Made by a program: the position numbers and the translations under genes. Shown here piece by piece: positions 42,750-53,329 of a stretch of 64,000 bases of DNA. Where the stretch lies: assembly GCF_038452265.1 (NCBI RefSeq), contig NZ_CP151842.1, positions 2,046,001 to 2,110,000 on the forward strand. Reading direction: 5' to 3'. The notes under the pieces were generated by a model. The model was given only the letters and a program-made list of their open reading frames with translations, did not search any database and was not told the origin of the DNA. The first letter of the stretch is position 1, and every line of letters begins with the position of its first letter. This stretch comes from Vibrio diazotrophicus. GTDB lineage: Bacteria > Pseudomonadota > Gammaproteobacteria > Enterobacterales > Vibrionaceae.

Positions 42750-43898
42750 ATGAGATTCGACAACAAGTATGTCCTAACTTCTACAGCTATTGTTTCCCTA
42801 CTTCTATTGGGCTGTAAGGACGTCACACAAAAACAGCAAGTTGCCGCGCCTATCGTCGAAACGGTGACAATGCAGACTTCGGAAATTACGCCTTACCATT
42901 CTTTTATTGGCAGAACGGTCGCAGAAAATGACATCGATATTATGCCAAGAGTGAATGGTGAACTGACTGAAGTTCACTTTAAAGATGGCGATATGGTGGA
43001 AAAAGATCAGGTATTGTTCCAAATCGATCCTCGTCCATATAAAGCTGCACTCGCATACGCGAAAGCTTCATTACAAAAAGCGCAGGCAGAACTCTCTCTT
43101 GCTAACCGCGAAGCAGACAGAGCGAAGAAGCTGATTAAAGACAAGAGCATCAGTGAACAACAGTACGATGATGCCATCGCTAAACTGGCGACAGCAACAG
43201 CCTCTGTGAAAGGTGCGGAAGCCTCGTTACTTTCATCGCAGCTAGACCTTGAATTTTCAACCATCCGCGCTCCTTTTTCAGGTCGTGTCGGATTTAGCAA
43301 CTATCGTGTGGGTGACCGCATCACAACATTGCAGTTAAAACCTTTAGTCTCCCTAACACAAATCGATCCCATCCACTTTCGATTCAATATTGATGAAAAA
43401 CTTTATCGACGCATACGCAATGTTGTCGATGCAGTAAGAGCTGAAGACGGCAAACTCGATGTGGACTTAGACCTAAATTTATCTGACGGCAGTGAATACC
43501 CCGCAGACGGTAAAATTTACGCAGTAGGCAACAAAATCGACCTTGATACAGGTTCAATTCAAGCCGAAGCTACCTTTGCCAATACCAAATACTCACTGAT
43601 GCCGGGTGAGTACGGCAACTTAACCATTAGCCTGAAAGGCAAAACCATCGAAGGGTTACTCGTCCCTGCAGCATCAGTGCAGCAAGACCAATCTGGTGAC
43701 TACGTCATGGTGGTAAACAGCGACAATGTCGTGGCGCGTCGTGAAATCGACTTAGGGCAAACATACGGAACCAATAAAGCGGTAACCGCCGGACTAGCTG
43801 AAAACGAAAAAGTGATTGTGAAAGGATTACAGAAAGTTCGTGTCGGTATGAAAGTACAAGCCAACGATATCACCGTTCCAGCGAATAAAGCGAGTTAG
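42750..43898 (+). CDS. RND efflux periplasmic adaptor (lipoprotein)
   Basis: The 382-residue AcrA/HlyD-type protein has a lipoprotein signal with lipobox LLLGC (Cys22), paired biotinyl-lipoyl half-motifs (VEKDQVLFQIDPRPY and STIRAPFSGRVGFSNYRVGD), and a central helical hairpin (about 100-160). It links the RND pump below to an outer-membrane channel. The pump gene begins 8 nt after its stop. No TolC-type gene or local regulator adjoins. Confidence 0.93.
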   Translation: MRFDNKYVLTSTAIVSLLLLGCKDVTQKQQVAAPIVETVTMQTSEITPYHSFIGRTVAENDIDIMPRVNGELTEVHFKDGDMVEKDQVLFQIDPRPYKAALAYAKASLQKAQAELSLANREADRAKKLIKDKSISEQQYDDAIAKLATATASVKGAEASLLSSQLDLEFSTIRAPFSGRVGFSNYRVGDRITTLQLKPLVSLTQIDPIHFRFNIDEKLYRRIRNVVDAVRAEDGKLDVDLDLNLSDGSEYPADGKIYAVGNKIDLDTGSIQAEATFANTKYSLMPGEYGNLTISLKGKTIEGLLVPAASVQQDQSGDYVMVVNSDNVVARREIDLGQTYGTNKAVTAGLAENEKVIVKGLQKVRVGMKVQANDITVPANKAS

Positions 43899-43906
43899 GC
43901 ATAATT

Positions 43907-46900
43907 ATGTTAAGTAAATTTTTTATCTATCGACCTAAGTTTGCACTGGTTATTTCGCTGGCGATGACACTAATGGGGCTTATTGCTCTGAAAGTATTGC
44001 CAGTTTCTGAATATCCACAAATTTCGCCTACCGTGATTACCGTCAGTACTATGTATCCCGGTGCAAGTGCTGATGTGGTGAAAAAAACCGTTGCTCAGCC
44101 AGTTGAGGCGAAGGTGAACGGGGTTGAAGACATGATCTACATGTCTTCCGTTATCGGTAATGACGGTTCATATACCTTGCGCGTCTACTTTCGAGTTGGC
44201 GCAGATGGCGATATGGCGCAAGTTCGAGTCAACAACCTTGTCTCTCAAGCGTCTTCCTCTCTGCCGCAAGAAGTTAACCAAATCGGTGTTACTGTTCGTA
44301 AGAAATCTTCCGATATGCTTGGCGTTATCACTTTGCGTTCACCGAAGCAGACACACGACAGTATCTACCTTTCCAACTACGCTGACCTGAATATCGTTGA
44401 ACGCTTAAAACGTATTGAAGGGATGAGTGATATTACCCTGTTGGGTAAAAAAGACTATTCGATGCGTGTTTGGCTGCAACCCAATAAACTGGCGTCACTA
44501 AAGCTGTCGGCATCGGATGTGATTGGAGCAATCAAAACACAGAACGTACAGGTAGCAGCCGGTAAAATTGGTGGTATGCCTGCTCCAGACGAACAACAAC
44601 ATCAGTATGTTTTACAGGTTAAAGGGCGATTACAAACCGCAGAAGAATTTGAAAACATCGTTGTTAAAGCCAATGCGAATGGTTCATTAATCCGTCTAAA
44701 AGACGTGGCACGTATTGAAGTCGGCGCTCAGGGCTATGAAGCCGATGGCCGAATGAATAACGAGCCAGCGGCTGTACTTGCACTCTATCAGTTACCGACT
44801 GCCAATGCGTTGGAGGTAATGGAACGTATCAAAGAAGCAATGAAACAGTATGAGCGTTCATTCCCTGATGACCTCGTGTATGACATTGCCTACGACTCAA
44901 CCGAGTACGTAGAAACATCGATCGATGAAGTTTATGAGACGCTGATTATAGCCGTGTTGCTGGTGACATTAGTGGTGTACGTGTTCCTGCAAAACTGGCG
45001 TGCAACCATTATCCCAACGCTGGCGATTCCGGTCTCTATCATTGCGACCTTTGCGGTAATGGGCGTTATGGGTATGACCATCAATACCATTTCGTTATTT
45101 GGTCTGATTCTCGCTATCGGTATCGTGGTGGATGACGCCATCATCGTGGTCGAAAACGTGGAAAGGGTCATACATGAAGAGCACCTAGATCCTATTCCCG
45201 CCACTATCCAAGCAATGAAAGAAGTTACGGGGCCTGTACTGGCGACGACTCTGATCCTTCTTGCTGTATTTGTTCCGGTTGCCTTGCTACCGGGAATTTC
45301 AGGAAAAATGTTTAACCAGTTCGCCGTGACCATTTGTGTGTCGGTACTGATTTCGGCCGTGAACGCACTAACTCTGACACCTGCACTGTGTGCTTTGATG
45401 TTGAAGTCGGAGCATTCGACGCCTATCGCTCCGCTGCGTGCATTTAACCGTGGTTTTGAAGCGATTACGTCGAAATACCGAGGACTTGTGGGCTTTCTTG
45501 GTCAACGTATGTTGCTGAGCATAGCGATTTATGGCGCTTTAATTGCCACGCTGGCCTTTAGCTTTATGCAGATCCCTTCTGCTTTCGTTCCTAACGAAGA
45601 CAAAGGCGTATTTATGGTGGAAATGCGCTTGCCTGACGCAGCCGCTTTGCAACGTACAGCGCCATTGATGGAAAAATACGTGAATGAGCTGCGCCAGCTC
45701 GACGGCGTAGAAAATGTGGTTTCTGTAGCGGGCTTCTCGGTGATTAACATGGCTGCGATCCCCAACTCAGGTATGTTGATCATCAAACTGGATAACTGGA
45801 GCAAACGTAAAGATCCATCTTTACATCAACGTGTTCTGATGCAAAAAGTGGGACAGATGCTCAATGCTAACCCAGACGCAGCGTCATTTGTGTTTGCGAC
45901 TCCTGCGATTAAAGGCATGGGCGCGGTGGATGGCTTCAACTTGATATTGCAGGACAACTTGGGTCGTTCTCCTCAAGAACTGGCAAGCACTACCGCGGAT
46001 TTCGTAGCAAAAATAAACCAGCTGCCAGAAGTAGCGAGAGCATTCTCAATCTTCCGTGCCAATATTCCGCAGCGTTTTATTGATGTCGACCGTGATAAAG
46101 CCATCTCACTGGGCGTGCCATTGAGCGAAATATTCTCCACCTTACAATCACAACTGGGCGGGGCCTATATTTCCGATTTCAATAAATTTGGTCGTTCATA
46201 TCAGGTAAAAGTTCAGGCAGAACAACAATATCGCGACAACATTGATGATATCGGTCGTCTCTATGTTCGCAGTGCGTCAGGAAACATGGTGCCACTAGGT
46301 ACACTGATAAAAATCAAACCGATTTTTGGCCCGGATACGCTTTCAAACTACAACATGTTCAGTGCAGCAACCGTCAATGGTGCGCCAGCCGCAGGCTTCA
46401 GTTCCGGCGATGTGGTTAAAGCGATTGAGAAACTGGCTGCTGAAGAACTGCCAAGCGGCTATTCGTACGAATGGTCGGGTATGACGTATCAAGAATTGAA
46501 AGCCGGCAACATGGCACCGATTGCCTTTGCACTCTCTTTGATCTTCACCTACCTGTTCTTGGTTGCTCAGTATGAGAGTTGGACTATTCCAGCAGCGGTA
46601 ATGATGGCAGTGCCAATTGCAGTATTAGGTGCAGTTGCGGCATTGATCATGGCAGGTCAAGCGTTCGACCTTTATGTACAGATAGGTGTGGTGATACTGA
46701 TAGGTATGTCCGCCAAGGTAGCGATTTTGATTGTTGAGTTCGCTAAGGTTCTGCGCGAAAACAGAGGGCTATCAATCCTTGAGGCGGCGATGGAAGCGGC
46801 TCGAATCCGTTTCCGAGCGGTGCAGATGACCGCGTTTGCATTCATTTGGGGGGTATTCCCACTGGTGATCGCATCTGGCGCGGGTGCGGCATCACGCCAT

Positions 46901-47044
46901 TCCCTCGGTTTCGCTGTGTTTGGGGGCATGATCTTGTCAACCTTTGTTGGCACGCTACTCACCCCAGTGTTCTTCGTGATGATGCAGACGCTGCGTGAGA
47001 AGTTTAAGAAAAAACCTGCCGTTATTGTTGACGACAAACATTAA
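43907..47044 (+). CDS. RND multidrug efflux permease
   Basis: The 1045-residue HAE1-type pump has twelve membrane segments in the 1+5+1+5 layout with two large periplasmic loops. Proton-relay acids are seen in the TM4 motif GLILAIGIVVDDAIIVVENVER, and the relay Lys lies in TM10 (IGMSAKVAILIVEFAK). It exports drugs, bile salts or other amphiphiles with proton motive force. Substrates cannot be predicted. Several paralogues exist in any Vibrio, so no symbol is given. Confidence 0.95.
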   Translation: MLSKFFIYRPKFALVISLAMTLMGLIALKVLPVSEYPQISPTVITVSTMYPGASADVVKKTVAQPVEAKVNGVEDMIYMSSVIGNDGSYTLRVYFRVGADGDMAQVRVNNLVSQASSSLPQEVNQIGVTVRKKSSDMLGVITLRSPKQTHDSIYLSNYADLNIVERLKRIEGMSDITLLGKKDYSMRVWLQPNKLASLKLSASDVIGAIKTQNVQVAAGKIGGMPAPDEQQHQYVLQVKGRLQTAEEFENIVVKANANGSLIRLKDVARIEVGAQGYEADGRMNNEPAAVLALYQLPTANALEVMERIKEAMKQYERSFPDDLVYDIAYDSTEYVETSIDEVYETLIIAVLLVTLVVYVFLQNWRATIIPTLAIPVSIIATFAVMGVMGMTINTISLFGLILAIGIVVDDAIIVVENVERVIHEEHLDPIPATIQAMKEVTGPVLATTLILLAVFVPVALLPGISGKMFNQFAVTICVSVLISAVNALTLTPALCALMLKSEHSTPIAPLRAFNRGFEAITSKYRGLVGFLGQRMLLSIAIYGALIATLAFSFMQIPSAFVPNEDKGVFMVEMRLPDAAALQRTAPLMEKYVNELRQLDGVENVVSVAGFSVINMAAIPNSGMLIIKLDNWSKRKDPSLHQRVLMQKVGQMLNANPDAASFVFATPAIKGMGAVDGFNLILQDNLGRSPQELASTTADFVAKINQLPEVARAFSIFRANIPQRFIDVDRDKAISLGVPLSEIFSTLQSQLGGAYISDFNKFGRSYQVKVQAEQQYRDNIDDIGRLYVRSASGNMVPLGTLIKIKPIFGPDTLSNYNMFSAATVNGAPAAGFSSGDVVKAIEKLAAEELPSGYSYEWSGMTYQELKAGNMAPIAFALSLIFTYLFLVAQYESWTIPAAVMMAVPIAVLGAVAALIMAGQAFDLYVQIGVVILIGMSAKVAILIVEFAKVLRENRGLSILEAAMEAARIRFRAVQMTAFAFIWGVFPLVIASGAGAASRHSLGFAVFGGMILSTFVGTLLTPVFFVMMQTLREKFKKKPAVIVDDKH

Positions 47045-47047
47045 ATA

Positions 47048-47081
47048 ATAAGGGCGTCTTACCTGTGTAAGACGCCCTTAT
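47048..47081. terminator. Terminator between the RND pump and nirD
   Basis: A 15-bp stem (47048-47062 with 47067-47081) with a CTGT loop has A/T-rich flanks on both sides. It lies 3 nt after the pump stop and may also end nirBD from the other strand. Confidence 0.85.
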
Positions 47082-47158
47082 CTTATCTATATGCCACCTA
47101 TATCGGCGATTAAACGCTCTCTATTCAAGGCGTCCAACCATTCGCTAGTCACTGGTAT

Positions 47159-47500
47159 TTAGGCCGCTGCAACGTTTGAATTTGCCAGATACACTTCCCC
47201 ATCATCGATATAAACAGACCATGTTTTTAGCTGGAATTCTGGCTTCTCAACACATTCGCCCGTTTCGAGTTTAAAGTGTTGTTTATATAGTGGTGAGGCA
47301 ACACAAATCTCACCTTTCACATCACCGACGATACCGCGACTGATCACATTCGCCTGACCAATCGGATCCCAGTTCTGCACCGCAAACACTTTCTGTTCGG
47401 TATGAGGAACTAAGAACAGTGCGACCTGCTCACCCCCAATTAACGCTCCGCAACCTTGCAAAGGCATCAGTTCATCCAGTCTACAAATACGTTCCATCAT
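47159..47500 (-). CDS. nirD: Nitrite reductase (NADH) small subunit NirD
   Basis: The 113-residue Rieske-fold protein (FAVQNWDPIGQANVISRGIVGD) lacks the Cys-x-His ligand pairs of true Rieske proteins, as is normal for NirD. It starts 2 nt after the nirB stop. It partners NirB in reducing nitrite to ammonium. Confidence 0.96.
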   Translation of the reverse strand: MMERICRLDELMPLQGCGALIGGEQVALFLVPHTEQKVFAVQNWDPIGQANVISRGIVGDVKGEICVASPLYKQHFKLETGECVEKPEFQLKTWSVYIDDGEVYLANSNVAAA

Positions 47501-47502
47501 AA

Positions 47503-49986
47503 TTAAAGCTCCTGAACTACTGGGATACGCTGTTCGCGTATACGTTGATAAGGCAGCGCCATGCTTCCTTCTTGGTGGTTAATAAACGGGCGGAATTTAC
47601 GCAGTTTCTCTTCCGATTCAACCGTGCTCTTCCATTCACACTGATAAGAATTAATGACATGCGACATCTGCTGCTCTAACTGTTCACACAACTCTAGTGA
47701 GTCTTCAATCACGACTTGTTTCAGATAGTCTAATCCGCCCTCTAAATTCTCCAGCCATACTGACGTACGTTGCAGTTTATCTGCGGTGCGCACATAGAAC
47801 ATGAGTACGCGGTCAATCAGTGCAATCAGCTGCTCTTTTGAAAGGTCGGATGCCAGTAAATCGGCGTGACGAGGGCGCATACCACCATTACCACAAACGT
47901 AAAGGTTCCAGCCGTTTTCAGTGGCAATCACACCAATGTCTTTGCTTTGTGCTTCAGCACATTCACGAGTACAACCCGATACGGCGAATTTGAGTTTGTG
48001 TGGTGAACGTAAACCTTTGTAGCGGTTTTCCAGTTCTATCGCCAAGCCTACCGAGTCATCCACACCATAGCGACACCAAGTAGAACCGACGCAAGATTTC
48101 ACAGTACGCAGAGACTTGCCGTAGGCATGCCCCGTTTCAAAACCAGCATTGATCAGTTCACGCCAGATTTCAGGTAACTGTTCCATTTGCGCGCCAAACA
48201 GATCGACCCTCTGTCCACCAGTGATCTTGGTGTAAAGGTCATACTTCTTAGCCACTTCCCCCAGCACAATCAGTTTGTCCGGTGTAATTTCTCCGCCCGG
48301 TACACGAGGAACAATCGAGTAAGAACCGTCTTTCTGGATGTTTGCCATGAAAGCATCATTGGTGTCCTGCAAACGACTGAGTTGCGGCTCCATAATATGT
48401 TCGTTCCATAGCGAAGCGAAAATTGACGCCGCAGTTGGCTTACATAAATCACAACCTAAACCATGACCATGTTTTTCCAGTAAGGTATCGAAATCTTTAA
48501 TCTCTTCAACCTGACAAATATGGAACAGCTCTTGGCGTGAATATTCAAAGTGCTCGCAAACGTGGTTGTTCACTTCCATACCCATCGCCACCAGCTCTGC
48601 ATCGAGAACCGATTTCACCATGCTAGAACAACCACCACAGCCAGTACCCGCTTTGGTTGCTGCTTTGAGATCATTCAACTCTACCGCACCTGCATGAATG
48701 GCTTTAACCAGCGCACCTTTCGTCACGTTATGGCAAGAACAGATCATGGTGTCATCAGAGACTTCACCACTGAGCGAAGAGGTATCAAACAGCAGATAAG
48801 CAGGATGTTCCGGCAATACCGTTTTGTTTAAATAAGCTTGCAGCAACGCATCGTAGTCAGAGTTATCACCAACAAGAATGGCACCTAAAAGCTGAGTACC
48901 ACTTTGATCAACCACCAGCTTTTTATAACTGCCAGTGCAGGTGTCTTGCAAAACAAGCTCTTGAGCGCCTTCCGTTTGCATTTGCGCGTCACCGATAGAT
49001 GCCACATCCACACCCAACAGCTTCAACTTGGTACTCATATCTGCACCAGTGAAATCGCCGCCCTGCCCCATAATTTGACCAGCAACCGCACGAGCCATTG
49101 CATACCCCGGAGCAACCAAGCCAAAGATGCGTTGTTGCCATAATGCACACTCACCAATGGCGTAGATGTTTGCATTGCTGGTTTGGCAACTATCATTAAT
49201 CACGATACCGCCACGTTCACCGATTTCTAATCCACATTGGCGAGCCAGTGCATCTTGCGGGCGGATACCTGCCGAAAAGACAATCACGTCCACTTCCAAA
49301 GGTTCTGCATCTTTAAACACCATACGGTGTTTTGCTGTTTCACCATCAATAATTTTTTCTGTCGCAGTGGATGTATGAACGGTTAAGCCGAGCTTTTCGA
49401 TTTTCTCTTTAAGAATCGTACCCGCACCATCATCCAACTGCACTGGCATTAAGCGGGGCGCGAATTCGATGACATGCGTTTCCACACCCAAAAGACGCAA
49501 CGCGTTTGCGGCTTCTAAGCCCAGCAAACCACCGCCAATCACCGCGCCCGTTTTTGCTTTATCACAAGCGTTGCGAATCGAAGACAGATCATCCAAAGTT
49601 CGATAGACAAAAATACCGTCACGCTCATGGCCCGGCACTGGCGGAACAAACGGGTACGAACCCGTGGCTAACACAAGCGTGTCGTAACCCAGAACATCAT
49701 CACCGTCTAAAATAATGCTCTTTTGAACGCGGTTAATCGCCGTCACTTCACTGCCTAAAATCAGATTGATGCCGTGTTTTTGATACCACTCTTCACTGCT
49801 TAGCATTAAGTCTTCATGGGACTTACCTGAAAACAGAGAAGAGAGTTGTACACGGTCATAGGCGATAAACCGCTCTTCACCAATCACAGTAATACGTTTT
49901 TCTAAATGAGCTTGCTGCTCAACCAATCTCGCAACAAGGTGATGCCCAACCATTCCGTTGCCGACAATAACGATATGTTCCATCAT
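47503..49986 (-). CDS. nirB: Nitrite reductase (NADH) large subunit NirB
   Basis: The 827-residue protein has, in order, FAD and NADH Rossmann domains (GNGMVGHHLV; AVIGGGLLGLEAANAL), a BFD-like [2Fe-2S] domain (MICSCHNVTKG and GTGCGGC, about residues 415-455), and the siroheme/[4Fe-4S] reductase domain with SCVGSTWCRYG and SGCTRECAEAQ. It makes the six-electron reduction of nitrite to ammonium in the cytoplasm. Placement after nrtABC shows an assimilatory role. Confidence 0.97.
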   Translation of the reverse strand: MMEHIVIVGNGMVGHHLVARLVEQQAHLEKRITVIGEERFIAYDRVQLSSLFSGKSHEDLMLSSEEWYQKHGINLILGSEVTAINRVQKSIILDGDDVLGYDTLVLATGSYPFVPPVPGHERDGIFVYRTLDDLSSIRNACDKAKTGAVIGGGLLGLEAANALRLLGVETHVIEFAPRLMPVQLDDGAGTILKEKIEKLGLTVHTSTATEKIIDGETAKHRMVFKDAEPLEVDVIVFSAGIRPQDALARQCGLEIGERGGIVINDSCQTSNANIYAIGECALWQQRIFGLVAPGYAMARAVAGQIMGQGGDFTGADMSTKLKLLGVDVASIGDAQMQTEGAQELVLQDTCTGSYKKLVVDQSGTQLLGAILVGDNSDYDALLQAYLNKTVLPEHPAYLLFDTSSLSGEVSDDTMICSCHNVTKGALVKAIHAGAVELNDLKAATKAGTGCGGCSSMVKSVLDAELVAMGMEVNNHVCEHFEYSRQELFHICQVEEIKDFDTLLEKHGHGLGCDLCKPTAASIFASLWNEHIMEPQLSRLQDTNDAFMANIQKDGSYSIVPRVPGGEITPDKLIVLGEVAKKYDLYTKITGGQRVDLFGAQMEQLPEIWRELINAGFETGHAYGKSLRTVKSCVGSTWCRYGVDDSVGLAIELENRYKGLRSPHKLKFAVSGCTRECAEAQSKDIGVIATENGWNLYVCGNGGMRPRHADLLASDLSKEQLIALIDRVLMFYVRTADKLQRTSVWLENLEGGLDYLKQVVIEDSLELCEQLEQQMSHVINSYQCEWKSTVESEEKLRKFRPFINHQEGSMALPYQRIREQRIPVVQEL

Positions 49987-49997
49987 GAGACTCTTCC

Positions 49998-50825
49998 TTA
50001 AGCCGTTTTTGCCATAGGAGCAGCGACTTTCTGAGCTGCTTCAGTTTTGGTTTGCTTTTCATACAAAAAGCGCAGTACCGATTGACGATATTTTTGATAC
50101 GTCGGGTTGTCTGCCAACGCGACTCGGTCACGTGGTCTTGGTAGATCAATCTCAAGAACTTCGCCCACCGTGGCCGCGGGGCCATTGGTCATCATGACGA
50201 TTTTGTCTGACAGCAATACAGCTTCATCCACATCGTGAGTAATCATGATGACAGTGTTATTCAGCTCTGCCTGAATCTTCATTGTTGCGTCTTGCAAACG
50301 TGCACGAGTCAATGCATCCAGTGCACCAAACGGCTCATCCATCAACAACACTTTCGGTTGCAACGCCAGTGCACGAGCAATACCAACGCGCTGCTTCATA
50401 CCACCTGAAATTTCATCCGGCTTTTTATCTGCTGCATGATCCATTTGAATCAAATTCAGGTAGTGTTCCACCTGCTCTTTAATCCAACTTTTCGATTTAC
50501 CTTTGGCGATTTGTTTCACCGCTAGCTCAACGTTTTGATACACGGTCAACCAAGGCAATAGAGAATGGTTCTGGAATACAACTGCACGCTCAGGTCCCGG
50601 TCCATCAACCTCGCGACCATCCAAAATTACACCGCCATCGGTTGGGTTATGCAGCCCAGCGACAAGGTTTAACACGGTTGACTTACCACAGCCTGAGTGA
50701 CCGATTAGTGAAATAAACTCGCCTTTTTGGATTTGCAGATTGACGTTTTTCAGTGCCACAAATTCACCTTGTGGCGTCGGGAAACGCATGCCGAGTTGTG
50801 ATAGATCTAAAAATACTTTTGACAT
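49998..50825 (-). CDS. Nitrate ABC transporter ATP-binding protein
   Basis: The 275-residue ATPase has Walker A GHSGCGKST, signature ISGGMKQRVGIARAL and Walker B VLLMDEPFGALDALTR, the NrtD/SsuB/TauB type. It powers uptake through the adjacent permease. The gene lies 11 nt before nirB and 12 nt after the permease. Confidence 0.95.
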   Translation of the reverse strand: MSKVFLDLSQLGMRFPTPQGEFVALKNVNLQIQKGEFISLIGHSGCGKSTVLNLVAGLHNPTDGGVILDGREVDGPGPERAVVFQNHSLLPWLTVYQNVELAVKQIAKGKSKSWIKEQVEHYLNLIQMDHAADKKPDEISGGMKQRVGIARALALQPKVLLMDEPFGALDALTRARLQDATMKIQAELNNTVIMITHDVDEAVLLSDKIVMMTNGPAATVGEVLEIDLPRPRDRVALADNPTYQKYRQSVLRFLYEKQTKTEAAQKVAAPMAKTA

Positions 50826-50837
50826 GATATTTCTCCC

Positions 50838-51806
50838 TTAGCGAAGTTCTTGTTGTTTGTTCCAAGACAGGCGTTTTTGCAGTTTGAGCATGCCTCGATC
50901 CAATAACAGACCAATAAAGCCGATAACAAACACCGCGACCATAATTCTGCCCAGTGATGCTGAGCTACCGTTTTGGAATTCGTCCCAAACGAATTTCCCT
51001 AACCCTGGGTTTTGCGCCAGCATTTCAGCCGCAATCAGAACCATCCACGCAATACCCAGTGATAAACGTAATCCGGTAAAAATCATTGGAATCGCAGAAG
51101 GCAAAACAATAGTACGAATGTGTGCCCACCAAGAGAGGCGCAATACTTTGCTCACGTTGAGCAGGTCTTTGTCCACACTGGTCACACCCACCGCAGTATT
51201 GATAAGCGTTGGCCACAAGCTACAAAGCGCAACGGTAAAGAGTGAGTTGACGAACGATTTAGCAAACTTTGGGTCATCACTGACATAAGTCGCACTCACC
51301 ACCATGGTGACAATAGGTAACCATGCAAGCGGTGATACGGGTTTGAGCAACTGAATAATCGGGTTAAACGCCTGATACATGCCTTGATTTAGCCCCAACA
51401 CAATGCCAAGCGGAATGGCGATAACAGAAGCCAGCAAAAAGCCTGCGGAAACCGTGACTAAACTGGTACCAATTTGGTCAAAAAAGGTCGGTTTGCCTGT
51501 GTATGGACGAATCTTCACTTCTGCGTCTGGATTCTTAGCCAATTTGGTTTGATTGCGTTTTTCTTGCCTCTCAATAAATGCCACTTCTTTCTCTCGTTCC
51601 TTAAAGTGCTCATCAACCAAATTGCTGAACTGTGTAAAGGTTTGAACTGGACCCGGCAAGGTGCCTAATGAGGTCTCTACCTGTTTGGCAGCCAAATGCC
51701 AGAACATAAGAAAAAAGCAGATTCCGAGCATTGGCCACAAGATCATCTTGCTTTGGCTCACAACTTGAGTGCGACTTGGAATCAGTGAAATAACATTGCT
51801 CGACAT
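50838..51806 (-). CDS. Nitrate ABC transporter permease
   Basis: The ATG at 51806 with AAGGAG upstream gives 322 residues; the frame is open further upstream. About six membrane segments are present, with the EAA-type coupling loop around DKDLLNVSKVLRLSWW and PSAIPMIFTGLRLSLGIAWM. A charged periplasmic insertion (about 65-110, rich in Glu/Lys/Arg) follows the first segment, as in NrtB-type permeases. It forms the nitrate channel. Confidence 0.94.
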   Translation of the reverse strand: MSSNVISLIPSRTQVVSQSKMILWPMLGICFFLMFWHLAAKQVETSLGTLPGPVQTFTQFSNLVDEHFKEREKEVAFIERQEKRNQTKLAKNPDAEVKIRPYTGKPTFFDQIGTSLVTVSAGFLLASVIAIPLGIVLGLNQGMYQAFNPIIQLLKPVSPLAWLPIVTMVVSATYVSDDPKFAKSFVNSLFTVALCSLWPTLINTAVGVTSVDKDLLNVSKVLRLSWWAHIRTIVLPSAIPMIFTGLRLSLGIAWMVLIAAEMLAQNPGLGKFVWDEFQNGSSASLGRIMVAVFVIGFIGLLLDRGMLKLQKRLSWNKQQELR

Positions 51807-51905
51807 AGCAAACTCCTTGGCTATCTGTCTTTTAGGGTCTGTCGCCCTAGAACTTCCGTGTATATCTGTTTGCTTGGAGACTCTCAGAGCCTCCAAGCGT
51901 GAGGC

Positions 51906-53288
51906 TTAAACTTTGTCTTTGCCTTTTAAACCAATAGAGAACTTCTCCAGATAGGCATTCGGTTGACGGCCGTCATATACGATGTTGTCGATGAAGTGTT
52001 TCTGCGGAGCGCGGAATCCATCCATCTGTTTGAAATCTGGGAAATCCTTCGCCGATAACGTGCCATCTTCAATCAAAGACTGAGCAGCTTGTTGATAGAT
52101 GTCTGGGCGATACACTTCTTTGGCGATGCTCATGTACCAATCATCAGACTGCTGCTCTGGAATTTGTCCCCAACGACGCATCTGAGTGAGGTACCAAATC
52201 GCATCGCTGTAGTACGGATAAGTGGCGTTATGACGGAAGAAAACGTTGAAATCAGGTACATCGCGCTTATCTCCTTTTTCGTACTCAAAGGTACCTGTCA
52301 TAGAGTTGGCAATGACTTCTGCATCTGCACCCACATACTGACTTTTCGCCAAAAGTTTTACCGCTTCTTGTCGGTTAGCATTGTTGCCTTCATCTAACCA
52401 ATACGCTGCACGAATCAAAGCTCGCACCACTCGCAGATGGGTGTTTGGGTATTTATCTGCCCATGCTTTAGACACACCGAAAACTTTCTCTGGGTTGTTT
52501 TTCCAGATCTCGTAGTCCGTCACCACTGGAACGCCGATACCTTTGAACACCGCCTGCTGGTTCCATGGTTCGCCTACGCAATAGCCCTGAATTGTGCCCG
52601 CTTCCATAGTGGATGGCATTTGTGGAGGAGGAGTGACACTTAACAGCACATCGGCTTTTAGCTGACCGCTGTTATCACCTGTCGTTGGAGCGTAATAACC
52701 CGGATTGATACCACCCGCAGCTAACCAATAACGCAGTTCGTAGTTATGAGTGGAGACAGGAAATACCATCCCCATGTTGAACGACTTACCTTCGTCACGA
52801 TACTTAGAGATAACAGGCTTCAAAGCGTCTGCTTTAATCGGGTGAGCAATTTTCCCGTCACTTTCTTTCGCAAGGAATGGCTTCATTTGCTCCCAAGTGT
52901 TATTGGAGACAGTAATCGCATTACCGTTCAAATCCATGCTAAATGCCGTCACTACTTCTGCTTTGGTGCCAATGCCAATGGTTGCGCCGAGAGGCTGGCC
53001 AGCCAGCATATGTGCACCATCCAATTCACCATCTATCACTCGGTCTAACAGAACTTTCCAGTTCGCTTGCGCTTCTAACGTGACGTATAAGCCTTCATCT
53101 TCGAAATAGCCTTGCTCGTAGGCCACCGCGAGGGGTGCCATATCAGTCAGCTTAATAAATCCGAACTTAAGATCTTCAATTTCCGGCTCACCAATTTCTG
53201 CATGAGCAGTGGCACTGAGCAGTGAAGCTGAAGTTGCAAGTGAAGCGCCGAGCACTAAAGTGCGCATCCATGGCTTGATATATTGCAT
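51906..53288 (-). CDS. Nitrate ABC transporter substrate-binding protein (NrtA-like)
   Basis: The ATG at 53288 follows AAAGGGAG and gives 460 residues with a Sec signal peptide cleaved near AHA (residue 30). NrtA-family features are seen: FIKLTDMAPLAVAYEQGYFEDEGL, DGAHMLAGQPLG and YCVGEPWNQQAV. It binds nitrate in the periplasm. It is the first gene of nrtABC-nirBD and sits 42 nt after a leader terminator. Confidence 0.95.
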   Translation of the reverse strand: MQYIKPWMRTLVLGASLATSASLLSATAHAEIGEPEIEDLKFGFIKLTDMAPLAVAYEQGYFEDEGLYVTLEAQANWKVLLDRVIDGELDGAHMLAGQPLGATIGIGTKAEVVTAFSMDLNGNAITVSNNTWEQMKPFLAKESDGKIAHPIKADALKPVISKYRDEGKSFNMGMVFPVSTHNYELRYWLAAGGINPGYYAPTTGDNSGQLKADVLLSVTPPPQMPSTMEAGTIQGYCVGEPWNQQAVFKGIGVPVVTDYEIWKNNPEKVFGVSKAWADKYPNTHLRVVRALIRAAYWLDEGNNANRQEAVKLLAKSQYVGADAEVIANSMTGTFEYEKGDKRDVPDFNVFFRHNATYPYYSDAIWYLTQMRRWGQIPEQQSDDWYMSIAKEVYRPDIYQQAAQSLIEDGTLSAKDFPDFKQMDGFRAPQKHFIDNIVYDGRQPNAYLEKFSIGLKGKDKV

Positions 53289-53329
53289 CGCAATACTCCC
53301 TTTCCTTATAACGAATCCCAAAACACAAA

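Noticed and set aside
44932..45804. Long minus-strand frames inside the RND pump gene
   Set aside because: They are Thr/Ser/Ile-rich antisense shadows of membrane-segment codons in a clearly coding gene.
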